A stretch of 64,000 nt of DNA. It comes from Paracidovorax avenae ATCC 19860 (GTDB lineage Bacteria > Pseudomonadota > Gammaproteobacteria > Burkholderiales > Burkholderiaceae_C). The notes under the pieces are model-generated. The model was given only the letters and a program-made list of their open reading frames with translations, had not been told where the DNA came from and searched no databases. Below, piece by piece: positions 55,621 to 64,000 of this stretch (its first letter is position 1; every line of letters starts with the position of its first letter). The stretch is from the NCBI RefSeq assembly GCF_000176855.2, contig NC_015138.1, forward strand, positions 3,410,001 through 3,474,000. Direction: 5' to 3'. A program made the translations under genes and the position numbers.

Positions 55621-56015
55621 TCGCGGTGATCTTCGAGGCACTGCCTTCTGCCGCGGGCCGCGAGGAATACCTCGCGCGCGCCGCGGCCCTGCACGCAGCG
55701 CTGCAGGACATGGACGGTTTCCTCGGGCTGGAACGCTTCGAGAGCCTGTCCACGCCCGGCAAACTGCTGTCGCTGTCCTTCTGGCGCGACGAGGCCGCGG
55801 TGGCGGGCTGGCGCGGCCATGCGGGCCACCGCGGCGCGCAGGCCGCGGGCCGCGGCGGCGTGTTCGCGGATTACCGGCTCCGCGTGGCCCGCGTGCTGCG
55901 GGACTACGGCATGCAGGACCGCGCCGAAGCGCCCGACGGCGCAGGCCCCTGCCCCCTCACCTGCCCCGACATGCAGGCGCACGGCCTCGCCGGCACCGCT
56001 TCCTGCTGCCCCTGA
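55617..56015 (+). CDS. Antibiotic biosynthesis monooxygenase (ABM) domain protein
   Basis: 132 residues. [40 protein letters not shown] and [21 protein letters not shown] follow the ABM fold (small ferredoxin-like quinol or haem-type oxygenases). The C-terminus is Cys-containing (CPLTCPDMQ...SCCP), unusual for ABM proteins and perhaps metal-binding. Coupled to the NIPSNAP gene (ATGA) and probably controlled by the divergent ArsR-type protein. Confidence 0.82.
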   Translation: MIAVIFEALPSAAGREEYLARAAALHAALQDMDGFLGLERFESLSTPGKLLSLSFWRDEAAVAGWRGHAGHRGAQAAGRGGVFADYRLRVARVLRDYGMQDRAEAPDGAGPCPLTCPDMQAHGLAGTASCCP

Positions 56016-56018
56016 GCA

Positions 56019-59000
56019 TCATCCTTCCACGGCCGCCACCGGCCGATGGGAGCGCGGCGGCTGCGTCGCCGCCTCCGCCACCCACCGCTGCAGCGCCTCG
56101 GGCGGCAGCGCCCGGCTGAACAGGTAGCCCTGCACCTCGTCGCAGTCCAGCGACTCCAGCATGCGCAGGGTGGCCGCATCCTCCACGCCTTCGGCGACCA
56201 CCTGCAGCCCGAGCGTGCGGCCCAGCCCGATGATGGCGCGCGTGATCGCCATGTCGGCCGGGCTCGCCAGCATGTCGCGGATGAAGGACTTGTCCACCTT
56301 CAGCTTGTCGATGGCGAAGCGCTTGAGGTAGGCCAGGCTCGAATAGCCCGTCCCGAAATCGTCGATGGACAGCTGCACGCCCAGCTGCTTGAGCGCCGCG
56401 AGCTGCCCCTGCGCCACGCCCGCGTTGTCCATCAGCTGCGACTCGGTGATCTCCAGCTCCAGGCAGCGCGCAGGCATGCCGTGGCGCGCCAGCAGCGCGG
56501 CGATGTCCGGCACCAGCAGCGGGTCGGCCAGTTGCGCGGCCGACAGGTTCACCGACACCGGCAGGCCCGCCAGCCCGCCGCCCGCTTCCGACGCCCGCCA
56601 GGCCGCCCACTGCGCGCAGGCCTGGTCCAGCACCCAGGCGCCGATCGCGCGGATGAGGCCGGCCTCTTCCGCAATGGGGATGAACTCGCCCGGCAGCACT
56701 TCCCCGAGCGAAGGATGCCGCCAGCGCAGCAGCGCCTCCAGCCCCGTGGGCATACCGGTGCGGGCGGACATGCGCGGCTGGTAGTGCAGCGCGAACTCCC
56801 GGCGCTCCAGCGCGCGCCGCAGCGACTGCTCCATGGCCTGCCGGGCCTGCACGCGGCGGTCCGTCTCCAGCGAATACAGGCGCGCCATGTCCCGCCCGGC
56901 GGTCTTGGCCTCGTACATGGCCGCGTCGGCCCGGCGCATCAGCTCGTCCAGGTCCGCGCCGTCCTCGGGATAGACCGCGATGCCCACGCTGCACGACACG
57001 CTCAGTTCATGCGCCTCCACCGGATGGCTCTGCCGGATGAGCGGGATGAGGCGCTCCTCCACCACGCGCAGCACCTGCTGCGCGCCTTCCACCTGGCGCA
57101 TGACGATCACGAACTCGTCGCCCCCCAGGCGGCTGACCGTATCGCCTTCCCGCACGGACTGCACCAGCCGCGCCGCCACCGAGCGCAGCAGGCCGTCGCC
57201 GATGTGGTGGCCCAGCGTGTCGTTGATCGCCTTGAACCGGTCCAGGTCGATGAACAGCACGGCCAGTTGCTCGCCGGTCCGGGCGGCCTGCTCCAGCCCC
57301 GCCTGCAGGCGCTGCACGCACAGCGAGCGATTGGGCAGCTCGGTGAGCACGTCGTGGTGGGCCAGGAAGCGGATGCGTTCCTCGTTGCGCTTGCGGTCGG
57401 TGATGTCGATCGCGATGCCGATGTGGTTGGTGACCGCACCGCCCTTGCCACCTTCGCGCACGGCCGACACCATGAGCCAGGCCGGGTAGCTTTCGCCCGA
57501 GCGCCGGCGGAAGCGCACCTCGCCCTGCCAGGACTCCTTGTCCGCCAGCGCGCGCGCGATGGTCTCGCCCGGTGCGGATTCGCCCGGCGCATCGAGCAGC
57601 ATGCCCAGTTGCTCGCCGATCACCTCGTAGAAATCGTAGTGCGTGCTGCGGCAGAACGCCTGGTTCACGCTCACGATGCGCTGCGCGGCGTTCATGATGA
57701 TGATGCCCTCGGACGAGGCCTCGAACACCTTCGCCCACAGCTCCAGCCGCTGCTCCATCACCTTGAGCACATTGATCGGCGCGAACGCGGTGAGCATCGC
57801 GTCACGGCCCTGGAAGCGCAGCCGCCGCGCGGACAGCACGGCCCACGCGGGTTCCTTGCCGCCCTTCCAGCGCACCTCGAACTCGTCCACCACGCCATGG
57901 TCCGCCAGGCGCTGGAAGAACCGCGCCCGCACGCCCGGCTCCAGCCCCGCGCGCCAGGGATCGTGGGTGACGCCGTCCAGCCAGTGGCCGGCAGGTGCAT
58001 TGGAATGCAGCACCTCGTGCTCGGGCACCGAGGTCACCACCATCGGGATCGGGAGCGCTTCCACCAGTTCGCGCTGGGCTTCCGCAGCGCGCGCGCTGGC
58101 GGCCAGTTCCTGCTGCAGCAGGCGCTCTCGGTCCAGCTGCGCGAGCATGTCGTTGAACGCGGTCACCAGCCGGCCGATCTCGTCGCCGCTGTTCCAGTGC
58201 GCGCGCAGCGTGTGGTCGCCGGTGCGCCGCACCTCCCCCGCCACCCGCGCAAGCTGCTGCAGCGGCTTGGCGATCTGCCGCGCCACCAGGGTGACCATGC
58301 TCAGGATGCAGCCCAGCAGCAGCACGGCCGTGCCCAGGTGCAGCCACATGCGCGCGAACAGGTCATGTACCCGCGCGTGCAGCAGATCGCCCATGGCCTC
58401 CGTGCCGGCCACCCAGGCGCTGCCCAGGGAGGCCAGCAGCGCCTGCTGGCGGCCGTGCAGCTCCTGCGCCGCGGTATCGGGTCCGACTTCGCCCTGGGCC
58501 ACGCGCTGCAGCAGCGCCTGCAGGGCCTGCCCCGACGCCTGCAGGCCCTGGCGCGTCGCGCCCAGCCGCGCGCGCAGTGCCGGCTTGCCGGCGATGAAAG
58601 CCTGGTCGAAATCCGAATCGATACCCACCAGCACGGCATCGAGCCGGCCCACCAGCGTCAGCAGTTCCGCAGCGCGGTGCGGCCCCGGGACGGCCTGCTG
58701 CGGGCGCGGCGCGGGCCGTACCGAGAGAAATCCCAGCGTGTCGTGCACCACCTGCAGCAGCTCGGGGTAACGCAGCATGGTGAGCGACATCACGTAGTAG
58801 CTGTCCAGGTCCGGGTCCAGGATCAGGTTCGACTGGTTGGCCACGGTGGTCAGGAGCTCGCGCCCCTGCCGCAGCAGTGTGCCCCGCTCCTGCGGGCGCA
58901 CGGGCGCGGAGCCATCATCCGCCGCGGCCTGCAGCGATTGCGCGAAGCGCTCGGCCATGTCGCCGGTGCGCAGGGTGGCATCGTGCTCGGCGCGCACATC

Positions 59001-59270
59001 CCGCAAGCGGTCCCGCAGCAGGACGCGCGCCACCGGATCGCCGGGCAGGAAGGAGCCCATCAGGCCGTCGCGCACCACCGCCGCGTACTCCGTGCCGACG
59101 ATCTCCTTGCGCGCGAAATCGATGGCGAGGAATTTCTCGTGGATCAGGATTCCTGAAACGTAGATGACTGCCGTGAGGTCCAGCAGGTAGATGAGCATGA
59201 GCTTGCGGCCCACGCTGAGACGGCCCAGCCAGCGGCCCAGCCGGCCCGTGATGCGGTGCATGATCGACAT
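56019..59270 (-). CDS. Membrane GGDEF-EAL protein with HAMP and PAS domains
   Basis: 1083 residues from the ATG at 59270; ATG 59369 would add 33 residues. TM1 near residue 20-45, a long periplasmic helical sensor, TM2 (about 310-330), HAMP, two PAS-like domains, GGDEF with intact RLGGDEF, and EAL with GLEALLRW, ITESQLM and DDFGTGYSSL. Both cyclic-di-GMP synthesis and breakdown motifs look intact. Domain order suggests regulation of c-di-GMP by an envelope signal. Confidence 0.93.
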   Translation of the reverse strand: MSIMHRITGRLGRWLGRLSVGRKLMLIYLLDLTAVIYVSGILIHEKFLAIDFARKEIVGTEYAAVVRDGLMGSFLPGDPVARVLLRDRLRDVRAEHDATLRTGDMAERFAQSLQAAADDGSAPVRPQERGTLLRQGRELLTTVANQSNLILDPDLDSYYVMSLTMLRYPELLQVVHDTLGFLSVRPAPRPQQAVPGPHRAAELLTLVGRLDAVLVGIDSDFDQAFIAGKPALRARLGATRQGLQASGQALQALLQRVAQGEVGPDTAAQELHGRQQALLASLGSAWVAGTEAMGDLLHARVHDLFARMWLHLGTAVLLLGCILSMVTLVARQIAKPLQQLARVAGEVRRTGDHTLRAHWNSGDEIGRLVTAFNDMLAQLDRERLLQQELAASARAAEAQRELVEALPIPMVVTSVPEHEVLHSNAPAGHWLDGVTHDPWRAGLEPGVRARFFQRLADHGVVDEFEVRWKGGKEPAWAVLSARRLRFQGRDAMLTAFAPINVLKVMEQRLELWAKVFEASSEGIIIMNAAQRIVSVNQAFCRSTHYDFYEVIGEQLGMLLDAPGESAPGETIARALADKESWQGEVRFRRRSGESYPAWLMVSAVREGGKGGAVTNHIGIAIDITDRKRNEERIRFLAHHDVLTELPNRSLCVQRLQAGLEQAARTGEQLAVLFIDLDRFKAINDTLGHHIGDGLLRSVAARLVQSVREGDTVSRLGGDEFVIVMRQVEGAQQVLRVVEERLIPLIRQSHPVEAHELSVSCSVGIAVYPEDGADLDELMRRADAAMYEAKTAGRDMARLYSLETDRRVQARQAMEQSLRRALERREFALHYQPRMSARTGMPTGLEALLRWRHPSLGEVLPGEFIPIAEEAGLIRAIGAWVLDQACAQWAAWRASEAGGGLAGLPVSVNLSAAQLADPLLVPDIAALLARHGMPARCLELEITESQLMDNAGVAQGQLAALKQLGVQLSIDDFGTGYSSLAYLKRFAIDKLKVDKSFIRDMLASPADMAITRAIIGLGRTLGLQVVAEGVEDAATLRMLESLDCDEVQGYLFSRALPPEALQRWVAEAATQPPRSHRPVAAVEG

Positions 59271-59434
59271 GAGTTGCAGCGGGGAAAGAAGAGCAGCGTC
59301 CCGCCCGCCTGTCCCCGTAAAAACCTGGTGCATCCAGGCTGTTACACCTATTAGCAATTTCCGCACCATCTTGGGTCAAGGCCGGGTTGCCGGAGGCATC
59401 CCGAGGCAGCCGCCATCGGAACGGTACAGGTGCA

Positions 59435-59464
59435 TGACACGCCCCGGCCAGAAAACGCTATAAT
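59435..59464 (+). promoter_or_regulatory. Sigma-70 promoter of rpsU
   Basis: A perfect TATAAT -10 at 59459-59464 with TGACAC as a -35 element 18 bp upstream. The predicted start is near 59471, leaving a leader of about 120 bases. Confidence 0.75.
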
Positions 59465-59484
59465 CCTCGGCTTTGCTGGCAAAA

Positions 59485-59515
59485 CCCCGTCGGCCAATAC
59501 TAGTTAGAGACGGGG
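59485..59515 (+). promoter_or_regulatory. Leader hairpin upstream of rpsU
   Basis: CCCCGTC (59485-59491) and GACGGGG (59509-59515) form a 7-bp stem over a 17-base loop inside the rpsU leader. No T-run follows. It could take part in autoregulation or stability. Confidence 0.45.
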
Positions 59516-59589
59516 AAACCGCTGTGAATGGCTGCAGGGCCCGATCTTCCCCGCAACCCGCTGGCAGCACCTATTGGAAACATCACTGA

Positions 59590-59802
59590 ATGACCACCAT
59601 CCGTGTAAAAGAGAACGAACCCTTCGACGTGGCACTGCGCCGCTTCAAGCGCACCATCGAAAAGCTGGGCCTGCTGACCGACCTGCGCGCCCGTGAGTTC
59701 TACGAAAAGCCGACGGCCGAGCGCAAGCGCAAGAAGGCTGCCGCCGTGAAGCGCCACTACAAGCGCGTTCGCAGCATGCAGCTGCCGAAGAAGCTGTACT
59801 GA
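59590..59802 (+). CDS. rpsU: 30S ribosomal protein S21
   Basis: 70 residues, fully matching S21 ([48 protein letters not shown]; ends KKLY). A small basic protein of the 30S subunit. The gene has its own promoter and an intrinsic terminator. Confidence 0.98.
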
Positions 59803-59859
59803 TCGCCGCACAGGCCGCCATATCGGTTGATCCATACGGCCGGCCTCGCCGCCGAGAAA

Positions 59860-59889
59860 CCCGCGCTAGGGACGCCAAGCGCGGGTTTT
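59860..59889 (+). terminator. rpsU intrinsic terminator
   Basis: CCCGCGCT (59860-59867) and AGCGCGGG (59878-59885) form an 8-bp stem followed by TTTT, 58 bp after the rpsU stop. Confidence 0.88.
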
Positions 59890-59899
59890 GTCATTTTGC

Positions 59900-59999
59900 G
59901 GGTCTGCAAAAAGCCTTCCTGGCGTCGTTGCAACGCCTTGCCGTAGCAACACTACTGTCTGCGGCGTTGCGCCTAGCCAGGAAGGCTTTGTGCAAACCC
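59900..59999. repeat. 100-bp interrupted palindrome between rpsU and yqeY
   Basis: The outer 24-base arms (59900-59923 and 59976-59999) match at 22 positions and share AAGCCTTCCTGGC/GCCAGGAAGGCTT; inner arms GCAACGCC (59930-59937) and GGCGTTGC (59963-59970) are perfect. The size and nested symmetry resemble REP/MITE-like dispersed repeats. Confidence 0.75.
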
Positions 60000-60039
60000 T
60001 TCCTCTCTGCCTGATCCAATCAATACAAGGAAATCTGCC

Positions 60040-60486
60040 ATGGGACTCAAGGAACAGATCACCGAAGACATGAAGACCGCCATGCGCGCCAAGGACTCCG
60101 AGCGCCTGGGCACCATCCGCCTGCTGCAGGCCGCGATGAAGCAGAAGGAAGTGGACGAGCGCGTGACGCTGGACGATGCCGCCATCGTCGCGATCGTGGA
60201 CAAGCTGATCAAGCAGCGCAAGGATTCGATCACGGCCTTCGAGGGCGCGGGCCGGCAGGACCTGGCCGACAAGGAGAAGTCGGAGATGGCCGTGCTGCAG
60301 GCCTACCTGCCCGAGCGCATGTCGGCTGACGAAGTGACCGCCGCGGTGAAGGCCATCGTGGCCGAACTGGGTGCCGCGGGCCCCGGCGACATGGGCAAGG
60401 TCATGGGCGTGGTGAAGACCCGGCTGGCCGGCAAGGCCGACATGGGCCAGGTGTCGGCCGCCGTGAAGGCGGCGCTGGCCGGCTGA
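60040..60486 (+). CDS. GatB/YqeY domain protein
   Basis: 148 residues of the YqeY family (LKEQITEDMKTAMRAKDSER, RLLQAAMKQKEVDERV, LQAYLPERMSADEV, GDMGKVMGVV). It is related to the tRNA-binding tail of GatB. Adjacency to rpsU is a conserved arrangement in proteobacteria. Confidence 0.95.
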   Translation: MGLKEQITEDMKTAMRAKDSERLGTIRLLQAAMKQKEVDERVTLDDAAIVAIVDKLIKQRKDSITAFEGAGRQDLADKEKSEMAVLQAYLPERMSADEVTAAVKAIVAELGAAGPGDMGKVMGVVKTRLAGKADMGQVSAAVKAALAG

Positions 60487-60530
60487 CGGCTCGCTGCCTT
60501 TCCGGGCGCAGCCATGCGCCGCATCCGTCG

Positions 60531-60565
60531 CTGCCAGCACTCCCCGGGGAGTGCTGGCAGTTTTT
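60531..60565 (+). terminator. Intrinsic terminator of yqeY
   Basis: A perfect 15-bp inverted repeat (60531-60560, CTGCCAGCACTCCCC then its complement) followed by TTTTT. It ends at the stop codon of the convergent GST gene. Confidence 0.92.
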
Positions 60566-61248
60566 CATGGTGCGGCCGTTGCCGTCGTCCTGGCAGCTGC
60601 GGCCGCCGCAGCTGCCGCCGCTGCGGGATGCGGATGGGCGGCCATCAGGGCTTCGTCGCGGGCGGCAGCGCGCAGCGCGGCGGGGCGCTGCTGGTGCGGA
60701 CGCACATAGTCCTCGAACGCGGCCCTGCGCTCCAGCATCCCGAAGCGCATGTAGAAGCCCATGACCGATGCCAGATACAGGTCGGCCACGGTGAAGCCGT
60801 CGCCCACCAGGTACGCCTTGCCGCCTACCGCCTGCTCCAGGGTGTTCAGCAGGTCGGCCTCGTTGCCGTAGCCCGCCTCGGAGGTGGGTGCCAGGGCGCC
60901 GTACTTGCGCGCGGTGAGGAACGACTCCAGCGGTCCGGCCGCGAAAAACAGCCAGCGGTAGCACAGGCCGCGCTGGGGCGACCCGGGCTGCGGCAGCAGC
61001 CCCTTCCCGGGCACCAGGTCCGCCAGGTGCGTGCAAATGGCGGCATTCTCCGTGACCGTCACTCCGCCGTGCCGCAGCGCGGGCACCTTGCCCATGGGGT
61101 TGATGGCCAGGTACTCCGGCGACTTCATGGTGCTGCCGTAGTCCAGGATGACCTCCTCGTACGGCAGGCCGGTTTCCTCCAGCATCCAGCGGCTGACCCG
61201 GCCGCGGGACATGGGATGGGTGTAGAAGGTCAGGGATTCAGTGCTCAT
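60565..61248 (-). CDS. Glutathione S-transferase family protein
   Basis: 227 residues. N-terminal thioredoxin-like domain with THPMSRGRVSRWMLEETG, the cis-Pro GKVPAL and the glutathione-binding ENAAICTHLAD; C-terminal helical domain with FTVADLYLASV. The last 20 residues are almost only Ala, a low-complexity tail. Downstream of the WYL regulator on the same strand. Confidence 0.92.
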   Translation of the reverse strand: MSTESLTFYTHPMSRGRVSRWMLEETGLPYEEVILDYGSTMKSPEYLAINPMGKVPALRHGGVTVTENAAICTHLADLVPGKGLLPQPGSPQRGLCYRWLFFAAGPLESFLTARKYGALAPTSEAGYGNEADLLNTLEQAVGGKAYLVGDGFTVADLYLASVMGFYMRFGMLERRAAFEDYVRPHQQRPAALRAAARDEALMAAHPHPAAAAAAAAAAARTTATAAP

Positions 61249-61312
61249 CGGAAGCTCCAGGGTGGAAAGAGCCCGCAGTGTGCGCGCCGCCGCTGTCAGA
61301 TCCTGTCAGCAG

Positions 61313-62026
61313 TCAGGCCAGGTCCCGCGCATCGCTGCCGGCCGGCAGGCGCTCCCTGCGCCACCGCCGCAGGAGGTCGTGGCGCTGGGCCGGGTAGCGC
61401 ACGCCGGTATCCTCCAGCGCCAGCACCCGGTCGGCCCGGAAATGGCGGAAATCCTGGCGCAGCTCGCACCATCCCGCCAGCAAGCGCATCCGGTCGAGGA
61501 ATGCCATGGCGAAGGGCCACACCACCCGCTCGGTCACGGTGCCGTCCGCATCCGTGTAGCGCATGCGCACGGCATGGCCCGCCCGGATCGCGTGGCGCAA
61601 GGTCCCCAGCCACGGCTCGGGCGGCGGGCCCGCCCACTGGGGCGCGAACAATCCACTGGTCTCCACTTCGAGACGCAGCAGGGCCGGCAGGGTGCTGGCA
61701 ATCCGTTCCATGCCTTGCGCCGCCGCGCGGGCCAGCACCGGATCGGCATGCGCGGCCACCCAGCGCGCGCCCAGCAGCAGCGCCTCCAGCTCCTCGGGTG
61801 GAAACATCATCGGCGGCAACAGGAAGCCTGGGCGCAGCTGGTAGCCGACGCCCGCATCGCCCGCCACGTCGGCGCCCTGCGCCCGGAGCACGGCGATGTC
61901 GCGGTACAGCGTGCGCAGGCTCACGCCCAGGCGCTCGGCCAGCCGGGCGCCGGAGACGGGGCTGCGGCAGCGGCGCAGTTCATCGAGCAGCTGCAGCAGC
62001 CGGGCGGAACGGACGGGACGATTCAT
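61313..62026 (-). CDS. YafY-type transcriptional regulator (HTH plus WYL domain)
   Basis: 237 residues. HTH at about 6-60 (RLLQLLDELRRCRSPVSGAR; VSLRTLYRDIAVLRAQG) and a C-terminal WYL domain (MRYTDADGTVTERVVWPFAM; LLAGWCELRQDFRHFRADRV). WYL domains bind small ligands or nucleic acid. Its ATG overlaps the stop of the LysR gene (ATGA). It probably regulates the GST gene 65 bp downstream. Confidence 0.9.
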   Translation of the reverse strand: MNRPVRSARLLQLLDELRRCRSPVSGARLAERLGVSLRTLYRDIAVLRAQGADVAGDAGVGYQLRPGFLLPPMMFPPEELEALLLGARWVAAHADPVLARAAAQGMERIASTLPALLRLEVETSGLFAPQWAGPPPEPWLGTLRHAIRAGHAVRMRYTDADGTVTERVVWPFAMAFLDRMRLLAGWCELRQDFRHFRADRVLALEDTGVRYPAQRHDLLRRWRRERLPAGSDARDLA

Positions 62027-62940
62027 GCCGCTTCGCTCCCCCATGTTTCCTGCGAGAAATGGGCCTGCAGGAACTCCACGCACACGCGCACCTTGGCCGA
62101 ACGCTCCAGCCGCGTGGGGTACACCGCCCAGACATTGGCCTCCTGCTGCCATTCGGGCAGCACACGCACCAGGCGGCCTGCGGCCAAGTCGGGCCCGACA
62201 TCCCACAGGGACCGCAGCACGATGCCGCGCCCGTCCACGGCCCATTGCACGGCCATTTCGCCATGGTTGGCCGACAGCGGCCCGCGCACCTTCACCGTGC
62301 GGTCCGCCGCGCCGCTGCGCAGCCGCCAGACGCCGAAGGGATGGTCGCGCTCCTTGATCACCAGGCAATCGTGGCTGGCCAGGTCGTCCACCGCCCGGGG
62401 CATGCCCTTGCGTGCCAGGTAGGCCGGCGCCGCGCACAGCACGCGATGGTTGCCCGCCAGCCGGCGGGCGATCAGGTGCGGGGCGATCTCGTCGCCCACG
62501 CGGATGTCCAGGTCGAACCCCTCCCCCGCCACGTCCACCAGCCTGTCGAACACCTCGAGCCGCACCTGCAGGCCCGGATGGCGCTCCACCAGCCGCGACA
62601 CCGCGGGCGCCACGATGCGCCGCCCGAAGCCGAAACTGCAGCTCAGCCGGAGCAGTCCGCGGGGCTCGCGCCGCGTCACGGCCACCTCCTGCAGCAACTG
62701 GTCCCAATCGTCCAGGATGCGCTGCGCCCAGTGGAAGACGCGCTCGCCCTCCTCCGTCACCGCCACGCGGCGCGTCGTGCGGTGCAGCAGCTTCACCGCC
62801 AGTTCTTCCTCGAGCAGGCGGATGCGCTTGCTGACATAGGCCGGCGAAGCGCCCAGTTCTGTGGCCGCCTCGGCGAAGCTGGCCTTGCGGACCACTGCGG
62901 TGAAGACACGCAGGTCATCGGTCGCGGGCGTTTTATGCAC
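62023..62940 (-). CDS. LysR family transcriptional regulator (DmlR-like)
   Basis: 305 residues; HTH at 9-66 (LRVFTAVVRKASFAEAATEL; YVSKRIRLLEEELAVKLLHR). Divergent from the D-malate/tartrate dehydrogenase gene 142 bp away, the same arrangement as dmlR-dmlA in other bacteria, so it is probably that gene's activator. Confidence 0.9.
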   Translation of the reverse strand: MHKTPATDDLRVFTAVVRKASFAEAATELGASPAYVSKRIRLLEEELAVKLLHRTTRRVAVTEEGERVFHWAQRILDDWDQLLQEVAVTRREPRGLLRLSCSFGFGRRIVAPAVSRLVERHPGLQVRLEVFDRLVDVAGEGFDLDIRVGDEIAPHLIARRLAGNHRVLCAAPAYLARKGMPRAVDDLASHDCLVIKERDHPFGVWRLRSGAADRTVKVRGPLSANHGEMAVQWAVDGRGIVLRSLWDVGPDLAAGRLVRVLPEWQQEANVWAVYPTRLERSAKVRVCVEFLQAHFSQETWGSEAA

Positions 62941-63082
62941 GATATGTGAACAATGGGACCACGGGTGGCGGATTGTATTGCGACGCGGTTTGCCGAAGAA
63001 TCGGCGGCATGCTGGCGGACCGGCTTCTTCGCTGCCCCGCCTCCCGTTCCATTTTCACAGCCGATTCCAGGAGACCCCGCAC

Positions 63083-64000
63083 ATGTCCAGCCCTACCCAC
63101 ACGTTCAAGATCGCCGTCCTGCCCGGCGACGGCATCGGCAAGGAAGTCATGCCCGAAGGCCTGCGCGCCACCCAGGCGGCCGCCGACCGTTTCGGCATCG
63201 CGCTGGAACTGCACACCTTCGACTGGGCGAGCTGCGACTACTACCTCGCCCACGGAAAGATGATGCCCGACGACTGGAAGGCGCAGTTGCAGGGCATGGA
63301 CGCGATCTTCTTCGGCGCCGTCGGCTGGCCCGCCACCGTGCCCGACCATGTCTCGCTCTGGGGATCGCTGCTGAAGTTCCGCCGCGAGTTCGACCAGTAC
63401 ATCAACCTGCGCCCCGTGCGCCTGTTCGAGGGCGTGCCCTGCCCGCTGGCCGGCCGCAAGCCCGGCGACATCGACTACTACGTGGTGCGCGAGAACACCG
63501 AGGGCGAGTACACCTCGCTGGGCGGCATCATGTACGAGGGCACGGACCGCGAGATCGTGATCCAGGAGTCGGTGTATTCGCGCAAGGGCGCCGAACGGCT
63601 GCTGAAGTTCGCCTTCGACCTCGCCCAGAGCCGCCCGAAGAAACACGTGACGCTCGCCACCAAGAGCAACGGCATCGCCATCAGCATGCCCTGGTGGGAC
63701 CAGCGTGCAGACGACGTGGCCAAGGGCTACCCCGGCATCACGCTGGACAAGCAGCACATCGACATCCTGACGGCGCGCTTCGTGCTGCAGCCCGGGCGCT
63801 TCGACGTGGTGGCCGCGACGAACCTGTTCGGCGACATCCTGTCGGACCTGGGCCCGGCGACCACCGGCACGATCGGCCTGGCGCCGTCGGCCAACCTGAA
63901 CCCCGAGCGCACGTTCCCGAGCCTGTTCGAGCCGGTGCACGGCTCGGCACCGGACATCTACGGCAGGAACATCGCCAACCCGATCGCGATGGTGTGGTCG
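63083..64000 (+). CDS. dmlA: Tartrate dehydrogenase / D-malate dehydrogenase (decarboxylating), partial
   Basis: 306 codons, cut by the window edge. IAVLPGDGIGKEVMPEGL, the substrate Arg in FRREFDQYINLRPVRLF, YYVVRENTEGEYTSLGG, TKSNGI and NLFGDILSDLG are hallmarks of the beta-decarboxylating dehydrogenase family in its TtuC/DmlA branch. It oxidises D-malate, tartrate or related acids with NAD. CAGGAGA lies 12 bases before the ATG. Regulation by the divergent LysR protein is expected. Confidence 0.93.
   Translation, partial: MSSPTHTFKIAVLPGDGIGKEVMPEGLRATQAAADRFGIALELHTFDWASCDYYLAHGKMMPDDWKAQLQGMDAIFFGAVGWPATVPDHVSLWGSLLKFRREFDQYINLRPVRLFEGVPCPLAGRKPGDIDYYVVRENTEGEYTSLGGIMYEGTDREIVIQESVYSRKGAERLLKFAFDLAQSRPKKHVTLATKSNGIAISMPWWDQRADDVAKGYPGITLDKQHIDILTARFVLQPGRFDVVAATNLFGDILSDLGPATTGTIGLAPSANLNPERTFPSLFEPVHGSAPDIYGRNIANPIAMVWS

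Noticed and set aside
1..64000. CRISPR arrays, tRNA, rRNA, integrase or IS elements
   Set aside because: No regularly spaced direct repeats, no tRNA cloverleaf, no rRNA and no transposase or integrase motif were seen in the window.

Overview
The window is GC-rich and densely coded, with strong G/C third-position bias, many four-base start/stop overlaps, and a gene set (nirBD-nasA nitrate assimilation, RND efflux, DmlA/LysR, GGDEF-EAL, many chemotaxis-type proteins, a type II-secreted GH5 endoglucanase, a candidate type III effector with a PIP-like promoter) that points to a Comamonadaceae betaproteobacterium, most likely a plant-associated Acidovorax/Paracidovorax. This is inference from gene content and style; no rRNA or tRNA gene is present to confirm it.

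Layout. 1-9.6 kb: small-molecule catabolism and detoxification (FAH-family hydrolase, ketopantoate reductase-like enzyme, two metallo-beta-lactamase-fold proteins, a frameshifted DsbA-family gene, a solute-binding protein, DoxX, a SnoaL-like protein and a carboxylesterase) around a divergent LysR regulator. 9.6-15.7 kb: exonuclease III, then a five-gene chemosensory-like operon read leftwards: a membrane CheA-type kinase without the CheW-binding domain, a small membrane protein carrying an MCP hairpin, two CheX-like proteins with the same C-terminal tail, and CheY. 15.8-22.4 kb: SDR/LysR pair, small membrane protein, trehalase, and an AT-richer pair (divergent acyl-CoA carboxyltransferase and luciferase-like monooxygenase). 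22.4-24.7 kb: CBS-domain protein and Aer-like receptor. 25.1-31.3 kb: complete RND tripartite efflux operon. 31.3-35.8 kb: cheD-cheR-triple CheW-soluble MCP with two almost identical PAS domains.

36.4-46.1 kb is the nitrate assimilation region: a promoter region with a sigma-54 element and an ANTAR-type two-hexaloop leader ending in an intrinsic terminator, nirB, nirD, a roughly 600 bp giant palindrome, nasA, ybiB, cobA (siroheme for NirB), and a soluble protein with a PilJ_N-like nitrate-sensing motif. 46.3-49.2 kb holds a secreted cellulase with an (Asn-Pro)14 linker, the candidate effector and a thioesterase. 49.4-56 kb carries a carbonic anhydrase/SulP pair, a fatty acid hydroxylase-family protein, a BaiN-like flavoprotein, an ArsR-type regulator and a NIPSNAP/ABM pair. 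56-64 kb carries a GGDEF-EAL protein, rpsU with a strong promoter and terminator, yqeY, a GST, a WYL regulator, and a LysR regulator divergent from dmlA, which runs off the right edge.

The most unusual parts are the two chemosensory-like operons, which complement each other (one has the kinase, CheX and CheY; the other CheD, CheR, CheW and MCP), and the layered control in front of nirB. All functional calls come from motif reading without database searches.
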